Assembly: GCA_019155205.2 (NCBI GenBank)
Contig: JAHNZQ020003150.1
Coordinates: forward strand, 1,632,962 to 1,681,780
Direction: 5' to 3'
DNA length: 48,819 nt
From: Gracilaria vermiculophylla
Taxonomy: Eukaryota > Rhodophyta > Florideophyceae > Gracilariales > Gracilariaceae
Shown: one piece after another, positions 41,049-48,819 of the stretch
Position numbering within the stretch: position 1 is the stretch's first letter
Layout: each line of letters starts with the position of its first letter
The notes under the pieces: generated by a model
What the model was told of the DNA's origin: nothing
What the model saw: only the letters and a program-made list of their open reading frames with translations
Database searches by the model: none
Made by a program: the position numbers and the translations under genes

Positions 41049-41394
41049 GACGATTGGTTTGAAGAGAACATATATATATATAAAACGGGGTTTTTGGCTG
41101 TCAAACCCCTTTTGCTTGAAACATTGCGCAAAAATTAAGCTTCAGATACAGAGTATTTTAAATGAAAAAACTTCTTGTGTGAGGCAAATTTCCTCTTTTG
41201 CGGAGGTTCAAATGCGGTACAGGCGAGCGATGTTATTTTGTTATAACTAGAGATTGAGACTGATTTTTCACTTGCTCAAGCAGTTATACAAGACATGGTA
41301 TTTTTTGAATTTTTGTTGAATATAATTTACTCTTCTCTTTAATCGCTAAGTTCTATATCAAAGGCACGTGAGAATCTGCGAATCCTGGCCTGGC
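41049..41394. other. AT-rich sequence between Tc1-Z and gypsy I
   Basis: Contains a short (AT)n run near 41071-41082. Nothing else recognised. Confidence 0.5.
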
Positions 41395-41824
41395 TGTAAT
41401 AAAAGCCAACAACAACAGTAACAAGAACAGCTTGACGGAGAATGACTAAAACAACACCAGCCCTCGAGCACGGTTGAAACGAAAGACAAGTTGGGGCAAA
41501 AAAGACAGGTGAAATAAACTTAAATGATTACTTTCTATGATGAATAATCGTTGGTTTGGTTTTGGTGCCGCTACTTGGCATCTACGACCTCTTATATAGA
41601 GAATTATACCTCCCCTAAATGGTGGCATAATCACAGATATCAAATACACTAGCTAGATGCTTCTCAAATGCTTTAAACTATTCTTAGAAGCCTCTATATG
41701 CGTTACAGCAATGCAACATAAAATTGTACGCTGAAACTAAAAACATAAATGCCACGCTAAATATGCCTTGCTGGCATGCGTCCAGAACAACCTAGAATAA
41801 CCTGGACTATTCTAGATTGTTACA
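41395..41824 (-). repeat. 3' LTR of gypsy I
   Basis: On the - strand it starts TGTAACAATCTAGAATAG right after the purine tract AATAGAAAGGGAGTGGGAAT and ends TTTTATTACA at 41395, so the ends TGTAAC/...TTACA are inverted. A TATA box CTATATAAG (plus coordinates about 41590-41599) lies in the middle. There is no second copy to confirm the 430-bp length. Confidence 0.65.
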
Positions 41825-41856
41825 CTATTCCCACTCCCTTTCTATTTACGACCGCG

Positions 41857-44700
41857 TCAATGATACTCAGGTAGTAATCCATTATCAATAATGTACTTGT
41901 GCCAAACATCGGTTACAGTACCATCACGATCCACGAATTCTCTTGTTGGCTGCCACTCAGCTTCGTGAGTTGGCGCCCCTTTCATTTATGTCAGGAATTG
42001 ATATCCTCTTCCTCGCTTTCTGTGCTTCAAAATACTTCCAACGACTTGTTCTTCTCCTTCACGCATCGGTACCGGATCAGGTCTTTTAGGAATGGGCATC
42101 CCAATTTCGACAGGCTGTTCCCTGTATGGAGCTGTATGAATCACATGAACAACTGGATGGATCTCAAGGTGACTGGGTAGATCCATCCTTAAAGCATTCT
42201 TTCCAATTAACTCCTTCACCATAAATGGCCCATACCTTCTTGTGGTCAGCTTCTGTGTTATCTGAGACCTTGAACATAAATCCGTAAACAAAGATTTGTT
42301 CAACCACACTTTAGATCCAACTTGGTAACATGGAGCTTGATAACGATGAGGGGATATTGCACTTTGTCTAGCCTTAGAAACTTTTTACGAGAACTTAGCG
42401 TCTTCCAAAGAATTTTTCAATCTCGTCTTAAACTCTTCAATGCTTTCAATCGGCATCTCTGCTCCTGAAATCATATAACGAGGCGTCTTTGGATCATATC
42501 CGAAGTCCATTTCGAATGGCGATATTCCCAAGTCTTCAGTCACAGAAGAGTTATATGCAAACTCTACAGCAGGTAGCAATTCATCCCAATTATTTTGATG
42601 GTACGAGGAATAGCACCGTAAATACTTTTCAACCATTCGGTTCATAATCTTCAATGCACCATTCGTCTGCGGATGAAGACTTGTGGACATCTTCAACTTT
42701 ACTCCACATAGCTTCATCACATTTTCTTAGAACTTTGAAGTGAACTTAGGATCCCTGTCCGAAACAATGTTATCTGGTAAACCATGGAGTTTGAATATGT
42801 TGTTGAAGAATGAAGTTGCCAAATGTATTACCGTGTCATTCACATTACAAGGAATGAAATGAACTCTTCTTGAAATACGATCAACCCAAGTTGTGACTGC
42901 ATCTTTTCCCTTCTTAGTCCTTGGAAGGTGTACAATAAAGTCAGTGGCTAGAGATCCCCATCTTCTCTTAGGCGTCTCTAATGACGTTGGAACTGTCATT
43001 TTCTTTTGATTCGAATCTTTTGCGTGCTGACATCGAGGGCATCCTTGTACATAATTTCGAACATCATGTGTCTTATGTCTCCAATGATAGCTCGAAAGCC
43101 TCGATAAAGTCTTCGCAAAAGCAAAATGTCCACTTATTTTCGAATCATGCGCCAGCTGCAGAATATCCGAAAAACTCTTCCTTGGAACACACAGTTTCTT
43201 ACCATACATCAGTCGTTTTCCTTCTCGCCTAAACATATGAATTATTTTTTCAAGCTGTAACTTCTTAATCTCATCAGAAGGCCAGTATCCATCTAAGGCT
43301 CTAACAATAGGTCCAAAGAACTGATCATCATCATAACTGCTAAGAATATCATCAAGATCAAAGGATAACACTTCCACATCGTTAACTGAAGGGTTATCCA
43401 TATCCATAAACTTGATCACATGAGAAGCTCTTGACAAAGCATCACCAAGTACATGAATCTTTCTTTGCTTCAAGGTAGTTGGAAATATACCAAAATTACC
43501 AAGCGTTTCAATGTACCGTGCCTCTTTTCGACTTAACTTATGCTTGGTGAATAAATGCTTCAGGACTTGATTGTCAGTTATAATTTCAAATGATGAAACT
43601 TCCAAATGACACCTGAACCTCCGAAGAAAATATATAAAACTAAGAAGCTCCCTATCATTTGCGGAATAATCTCTCTCATTAGGAGACAGCTTTTTAGAAT
43701 AGGAGGCAATAACACGATCCTTTCGACTCTCATCTAATTTTGTTAAAATTCCTCCAACCGCATATCGCGAGGCATCAACATGACCTCGAAAACTCTTGTT
43801 CCAGTCTGGGGCAACAAGAATAGGGGCTTGGGTGATGGCTTTTTTCAACTTTTGGAATGCTTTATCGCACTTCTCATTCCATTTGCAAACACCGATATCT
43901 TTCTTTGTCAGATTCGTTAATGGGGCTGCAATTTCCGAGAACTTGGGAATAAACCTGCGGAAGAATTGAGGTAAGCCAATAAAACTTCTAATGTCTGTAA
44001 CAGTTTTCGGCTTCGGCCATGTTTTCAAAACTTCGACTTTTTCTGGTTTGACCCGAAGACCATCTTTGCGGACTATGAAGCCCAAACACTCTATCTCTGT
44101 TTTCAGAAAATCACATTTCTTCGGAGAAACATAAAGCTCATGTTCTTTCAGGCGAGTTAGTACGATTTTCAGATGCTTCAGATGACTTTCGTCATCCTTG
44201 GTGAATATTAGAAGATCATCAATATACACAACCATAAATACATCAATAAAATCATAGACGATACGGTTCATCAATGACTGGAAAGTAGCCGGGGCATTAT
44301 ATAAACCCATCGGCATAACAAGATACTTAAACTCTCCGTACTTCGTATCGAACGCGGTCTTTTCAACATCCTCAGGCTTCACCCGTATCTGATGGAAACC
44401 AGTTTTCAAGTCCAACCTTGAGAAGACTCTTGCCTCACCAAGCCTATCAAACATCTCATCTGATCTAGGCAATGGCGCATTGTTCCTTTTTGTGATTCGA
44501 TTAAGAGCTTGATATTCGACCACTCCTTTCGATTTGTCTTTCTTCTGGATGAAGAATTACGGCGATCCATACGGTGACTTACGAGGCCTAATCTTCTTAT
44601 TTCTAAGCAAATCTTTCACATTTTCCCTTGCAGCTTTCAACTCCGCGGGGGACAACTGAAACAATGGACGATGAGGTGGCTTAGAACCTTTTCAACCTCA
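41857..44700 (-). pseudogene. gypsy I reverse transcriptase, RNase H, integrase and chromodomain-like end
   Basis: One frame. The RT shows FSRLDLKTGFHQIRV (motif A Asp intact), MPMGLYNAPATFQSLM, YIDDLLIFTKD (intact) and LGFIVRKDGLRVKPEKVEVL. RNase H: GHVDASRYAVGGILTK, NERDYSANDRELL, TDNQVLKHLF. Integrase: zinc finger ISGHFAFAKTLSRL ... CPRCQHAK, Asp in LATDFIVHLPRTKKG, Asp in IVSDRDPKFTSKF, but Glu is Lys in HPQTNGALKIMNRM (plus 42649-42651). The chromodomain-like tail is SILKHRKRGRGYQFL ... EAEWQPTREFVDRDGT. Stops: 44557-44559, 42727-42729, 42385-42387, 41986-41988; natural end 41857-41859. A 1.8-kb stretch (44523-42727) is fully open. Confidence 0.92.
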
Positions 44701-45534
44701 AACTCATGATCTGCACTTCTCTTTAGTGGTAGTCCAGCAATTAGTTCCCTTTTGAAGACATCTTTAAATCGAGACTACAGCCTTTTCAAATTAATATGCT
44801 TTCGACTTTCGACTGCTGAGGGTTTAGTCGATTTCAACTCATTCACATCAACGAGTTGATATACATTGAAATCTCTTCCACGATTCTTTCTCATCATCAC
44901 ATTCCCGAACTTCTTCACTCCAATGCTTGTGACTCTTACTTCCTCGCTCGAATTATCCTCAGTCATTGGAACCACGTCTTTGCCAACCTTGACAACCCGT
45001 TCTTGATAATCTATTTTAGAATTTTTAGCTACATGCCGTGGCATTCCAAGAAGCACATTCTACAATCTGCGACAACCCAATTGGATTTGTACAGATGGGA
45101 ACCAATCTTCAATGTTGCTTCTCGGATGACTTCCGACGCTTCTTCCTTTGACTTCTTGCTCGAATGATTTACAGTAACATTGACTCACTTAAATCGAAAC
45201 TTTTCCTTGTTTCGAGCGGCGAAGTCCCTTGATACTACGTTTGTGTTACATCCGTCATCTTTGAGGATGGACACTTTCACATCATTCAATGTCCCATTGA
45301 GTATGATCAATTTTTTAATTGGAATGAATCCTCATTGACTTGGATATTTTCTTCACGACACTTAACGATAGTATTGGACTCCAAACTAGTCTTCGAGACT
45401 CTCATCGCATGATTTCTTTGACTTTTCTCCACTTCAGAGCTATTACCAGTGTGAATCTCTTCTTCCAACACTGCACTATGTATATTTTGTTTTAGTTGCC
45501 TAACCTCTACAACAAGACGCTTAAAGGCACTCAT
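44701..45534 (-). pseudogene. gypsy I protease and spacer
   Basis: A spacer with an open stretch (45534-45307) precedes the retropepsin. Its active-site segment reads LKDDGCNTNVVS (around plus 45240-45270), where the usual D-S/T-G appears as D-D-G, and the C-terminal flap reads LLGMPRHVAKNSKIDYQERV (from 45056). A frameshift and a stop near 44775-44690 separate it from RT; the usual pre-RT segment (GLPLKRSADHEFEVE) is visible between. Role: maturation of Gag-Pol. Confidence 0.75.
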
Positions 45535-45589
45535 ACTTGGTCCAACCGGAGCGTTCTTTCCTTTCGGCGGACCTCTTACTTTTCCGAGT

Positions 45590-46120
45590 CACTGTCATTA
45601 TCTTGAGCATTATTCGATGCAATCTTATTCTTACGGTCATCATGTTTCCATGGCCTACAGCCTTCTTTATGACATGTGAAGCAGCGGTTCTCTTTGTACA
45701 ACTTCTCTTTCTTCGGATCAAATCGACTATTCCTACTTTGAATTTGACCATTGTTGTACCTTCTCTCCATGTTACTTATCTCCATTGGAACGGAAGCCTG
45801 ATTTGGAACATAACTCGACTCTTCACCAAAACTTGAAGAACATACCAGATCCACGTAAAACGCTGTCAACATTTAGAGCAATTCGGGCGGCGTCTTCGAC
45901 GTTCGTAAAATTTCCTTTAAGGACTTCTAGCCTAACTTGCTGCTTCAATCCAGAGACAAACGTATATAACATTTAATCCATTGAAATTCCTGGGATGCTC
46001 AAAGCCACATTTCTAAACTCTGAAAGATAAGCTGCAACAGAATACTTCTGATGCAAAGAACGTAACATGTCTCTTGCACGTCGAACAATATCAGCGGGAA
46101 TGAACGCAGCTCTTACCATA
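45590..46120 (-). pseudogene. gypsy I gag (5'-truncated)
   Basis: Gag core on the - strand: RAAFIPADIVRRARDMLRSL, AAYLSEFRNVALSIPGI, VSGLKQQVRLEVLKGN, EDAARIALNVDSVL. It has one stop near 45972 and a frame change near 45840. The zinc knuckle follows as CFTCHKEGCRPWKH: the spacing C-x2-C-x4-C-x4-H puts Cys and His in swapped order compared with the usual CCHC. The gag N-terminus is missing where pogo-like sequence begins. Confidence 0.8.
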
Positions 46121-46154
46121 TTCTTGATAATCGTGCTTTATCATTGAGTCTGCG

Positions 46155-48017
46155 TCATAGTTTATCGAAGAACCGAAATTCCATCGGCCACATTCCTGTA
46201 TTGATGAAGCTTTGTTTAGCGATTCGACAAGTAAGAGACTTGAAGCCCGCGACACCCAACTTGATCTTAAAAGCGATATTCGTATTGCTATACAGCCCCG
46301 TGTGAACAAGCATGCCTCTGATTTCTCGCGTCGTCTCTTTGTACGTCTTGTTAATAGACGCATCGCATGGTTGCAGGAAGTGCGAAGTGTTCGCGGGAGG
46401 TTGTACGACAATACTATTCGTCTCTTGGCAGTATTTCATCCATTCGGCCCCCTTTCTGGAGCTACGCCCATCAATCAACAAAAAAACCGTCTGATCCAAC
46501 GGTACTGTTCTCCTTACAAACTAATTGAAGTGCTGGACGAGTTTTGGCATCAGCTCCATTGTCATGGATCCCTTAGCACTGGTGTAGATTTTTATATGTT
46601 CTGGTATCCATTCTACATCAGTCATCCAGTACAACCTTGGATGGAGCTGTCGTTTGCTCGCAGCATCGATTGGCGTTTTCCATCTCGGCATTTCTTTCTT
46701 TCCAGCTGCTACAAAGAATGGAGCAGCAATCGAACCAGAGGCGGATGCGGCTATCTTTGCAGTAAAATGGGATCCATTGTAAATTATATTGTGGCGCCTT
46801 CCACCCAAGTTTGTGCGTGCACTCGGGAATACCATTACTCGTTTCCCGTATGTTGCGCTTATGGCCGTTTCGTCAAGATTCCATATTCTGTTGGGGTCGT
46901 TGAACATGGCCGGAGGTTTTGTTCTTGGCTCTTTAAAGTGGTTGATCAACGTATTGACGTGATCCATGTTCTCCCCCAAAAAGTAATTGTGGTTATGATT
47001 TTCTGCTTTCCGTACTGTCACTTCTCGATTACTTGCGCGAAAAGATCGAGCTGTCTCCACGCTAGGAAGTTTGTTTTTGTAGGTTTCGCGCCCATCGTGG
47101 TACTGTCAGCCCTCCTCTCGAGGTAGTAAACCACAACGTCCGTTAGGAGTTTTTGTTGCCTCCAAAGGCGCGTATTCCTAAAGGTGGTCTCCGGTATCCG
47201 CTGTCGCGAGTCGGGTGAATCCTGAAAGGAGATCCGCAAACACCAAGCGAAGGGAGAGGTTCACTGGGCGGACAATGCTCCTACAGACGCTGCTATGATG
47301 CGACCTGGGGATCGGCGGCCTAGAAACCTGAATTGATCGAAGAGAGACTCCAACCGGAAAAGTAGATGGAGACTCAAGGGTGCTTGTCTTTACTTCCCCA
47401 GAGGTGGAGCTCAACCGACAGATTAAATATCAGGCGGGGAGCCCGCCTCGGCAGGTCTCACTACTGTGCTAATTACATGCATAAAATATCTAAAATAAAT
47501 AACAATTCTACCGTGCCTCAAGGATACTGTAGCGCACGTGGGCGGGATTATGCACCACGTGGCCCAGTTAATAAAATACGAGCCCTCCTTAGGAACATTA
47601 TACTTTTAGGCCAAACCACCCTATTTCCGTAGGAGCCACTGTACTACACCCATCGCTAGCGATTTGTGCCATGTAATGCCTAAAATGCTGAACGTCAAAT
47701 GCTAATCCTCTTTCTGCAGCGTGTTCTATCCGTTCGACAATCGTTTTTTGTTCAGTTGTGTTAAGGACCGAAAGTCGTCCGGCGTGGTGTTTCAGAGGAT
47801 TTAAGAGCTTGTTGAGCCATGTGTCATTATTTGTCTTCCATGCGCTGCGGATCAAATAAACAATTGATCTCGATAAACCACATATGGTTGCTACGTTTTC
47901 AACTTTGTGCTGTTGCTTGAGAAGCTGTAAAGCACGAATGCGAGCATCTTTGTTTTGCACCCGTTTGGTCCTGTTTTTCTTTAGGCGAGCTGTCTGCTGT
48001 CGCATGGACTCCGGCAT
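46155..48017 (-). pseudogene. pogo-like DDE_1 transposase, interrupted by a solo LTR and one stop
   Basis: The start is ATG 48017 (MPESMRQQTARLKK). The N-terminal part is a basic helix-turn-helix DNA-binding region (ARIRALQLLKQQHKVENVAT; CGLSRSIVYLIRSAW). At 47648 a 553-bp LTR interrupts. Beyond it (from 47095) the frame resumes in register, giving NREVTVRKAENHNHNYFLGE and then the DDE_1 catalytic domain: first Asp in RIWNLDETAISATYGKR, second in FLLIDGRSSRKG, third in FLQPCDASINKTYK. Excluding the LTR and one 5-bp duplication the gene has 434 codons before the final stop at 46155-46157, and only one internal stop, TAG at 46521-46523. All three Asp are present. This is the least decayed gene in the window. 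It would cut and paste at TA sites. Confidence 0.88.
47096..47648 (-). repeat. Solo LTR of E family in the pogo-like transposase gene
   Basis: 553 bp. On the - strand it starts TGTAGTACAGTGGC and ends GTACCACG. Flanked by perfect CCCAT on the + strand (47091-47095 and 47649-47653). It is closest to the solo LTR at 14561-15114 and shares its subfamily marks. It falls inside the transposase coding frame and its removal restores the frame. Confidence 0.92.
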
Positions 48018-48100
48018 TTTGTAGACGCTGCCAATGTCGTAGTGGAAACGCCCGTAGGACCGCTCAGAGTGAAGAAGAAGGTGGAAACCTTGCTAACTAA

Positions 48101-48819
48101 AACCTATATACTATTGGGAACTGAAGAACGTGTGGTTCTGATGTTTTGTATAATTTCGCCTTTTGTAAAATTTTTCCTTTGAGAGAGGTACCCTTCAAAT
48201 CAAGCGAAGGCGCACTCGTGAACAAGCGCTTCCCGGATTCACTTACGCGGCGCGCACAGTGCATCTTCGCCGTTGCACCATTGGCGGAACGGCAGACCAT
48301 GTCTTCGCTGAAGGGAGAACGAGATGATACTAGAATTGCAGTATACATGCCGCATCAAAGATTTAGTACAAAGTGCATTTAAAGTATTTCTGATATTGTT
48401 TTTTATGAAAACTATTTTTTTTAAATGTAATATTTAAGTAGCTGCCAAGCATATTCCATGCCTCAAACGAGTTGCGCATACTTTAAGTAACGTACTTATT
48501 CCTGTTTCTTGGCTTTACGCCCATTTGTTATCGTTTTAAACAAAAGATTTGAGTTCTAGCATTGGAAAAATACACATCAATAATGTTACCATGTGCTACT
48601 ATTCTGTTTTTTTGTTAGAGTTTAGAAGAATTCTCAAATGTATTTTAACGTTAAAGCTCAAAATTTCAAATGTCAGTTTCAAGGCAATACCGTTTTTGAC
48701 TTCACCGATTTTGAGAGAACAAATCCATGCCGCCAAATTCAAAGGATACGAAAGCAAAAGCTTCCAAATGCAGTGGCAAAACCTCTTGTGCAACGTGTTC
48801 TGTACCCTTCTACACAATT
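48101..48819. other. Right-edge sequence, no gene recognised
   Basis: A moderately GC-rich part (48180-48350) is open on both strands for about 80 codons without a recognised motif, then AT-rich sequence runs to the edge. It could include the 5' end of the pogo-like element or flanking host DNA. Confidence 0.4.

Larger units (their letters stand above)
41395..46120 (-). mobile_element. Ty3/gypsy retrotransposon 'I', 5' end missing
   Basis: Read on the - strand from about 46120: gag, zinc knuckle, protease, RT, RNase H, integrase, chromodomain-like end, polypurine tract and 3' LTR. The 5' LTR and gag start are absent; pogo-like sequence adjoins at about 46125. This is the best preserved retroelement here: pol is in one frame with only a handful of stops. 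It is a different lineage from E and F by sequence. Confidence 0.88.
46125..48100 (-). mobile_element. pogo-like DNA transposon (borders uncertain)
   Basis: The extent is set by the transposase gene. I could not find convincing terminal inverted repeats: candidates near 46125-46150 and 48095-48115 do not match. It abuts the truncated gag of gypsy I on the left. An E-type solo LTR is inserted in it. Confidence 0.6.

Noticed and set aside
46100..48115. Terminal inverted repeats of the pogo-like element
   Set aside because: I compared the sequence around 46125-46160 and 48018-48115 and found no convincing inverted match, so borders are given as uncertain.
48097..48382. Overlapping ~80-codon frames on both strands at the right edge
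   Set aside because: Both strands are open over the same GC-rich bases and no motif is seen; typical of compositional shadowing.
1..48819. CRISPR arrays, bacterial operons, phage or plasmid signatures
   Set aside because: No regularly spaced repeats, Shine-Dalgarno-led gene series or prokaryotic protein families are visible. All recognisable proteins are eukaryotic transposable-element proteins.

Overview
This is a eukaryotic, apparently gene-free stretch of 48.8 kb that is built almost entirely of nested, mostly dead transposable elements. I recognise no host gene, rRNA, tRNA, CRISPR array or prokaryotic operon. The element mix is Ty1/copia, Ty3/gypsy with chromodomains, Tc1/mariner with DD34E spacing, and a pogo-like DDE_1 transposase. 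That fits a repeat-rich protist or fungus-like genome. The style of the gypsy and pogo proteins made me think of oomycetes, but this is recollection and not a search result, so the organism should be treated as unassigned.

Layout, left to right. Positions 1-~4.5 kb hold a decayed copia element (copia A, + strand, cut by the left edge). A solo LTR of the copia B family sits inside it in reverse, with a perfect 5-bp target duplication. Positions 4531-18079 are a single Tc1/mariner element (Tc1-XD, - strand) whose two halves have been pushed 12.3 kb apart by gypsy element E (5077-17348). E carries two further insertions: a second Tc1 (Tc1-Y, 5081-6358) at the TA four bases inside its 5' LTR, and a solo LTR of a different subfamily (14561-15114) in its long 3' region. 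That 3' region also holds an unexplained antisense reading frame. Positions 18752-25506 are a reverse E-type LTR interrupted by a complete but inactive copia element (copia B, 18791-25020) with both LTRs and a half-tRNA-iMet-type primer binding site. Next come the tail and LTR of a third copia (25507-~26.1 kb), a miniature LTR element with PBS and PPT but no coding capacity (26725-26999), and 1.4 kb of AT-rich sequence with nothing recognisable.

Positions 28418-37528 are gypsy element F, a distant relative of E with both LTRs. Its pol is broken by stops and by a deletion, and it has a late chromodomain. Positions 37529-41394 are AT-rich and hold an ancient copia integrase relic and a Tc1 relic (Tc1-Z); each is interrupted by a GC-richer insert that may be a solo LTR. 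Positions 41395-~46120 are gypsy element I on the - strand, the best preserved pol in the window: an intact YIDD reverse transcriptase, but an integrase whose catalytic Glu is Lys. Positions ~46125-~48100 are a pogo-like transposase gene (- strand) with its DDD triad intact. It is broken only by one stop codon and by a fifth E-type LTR with a perfect 5-bp target duplication.

The relative insertion order can be read from the junctions: copia A before the copia B-type solo LTR; Tc1-XD before gypsy E before Tc1-Y; an E-type LTR before copia B; and the pogo gene before an E-type solo LTR. The elements do not form a cellular pathway. Each one encoded its own copying machinery and nearly all are now inactivated.
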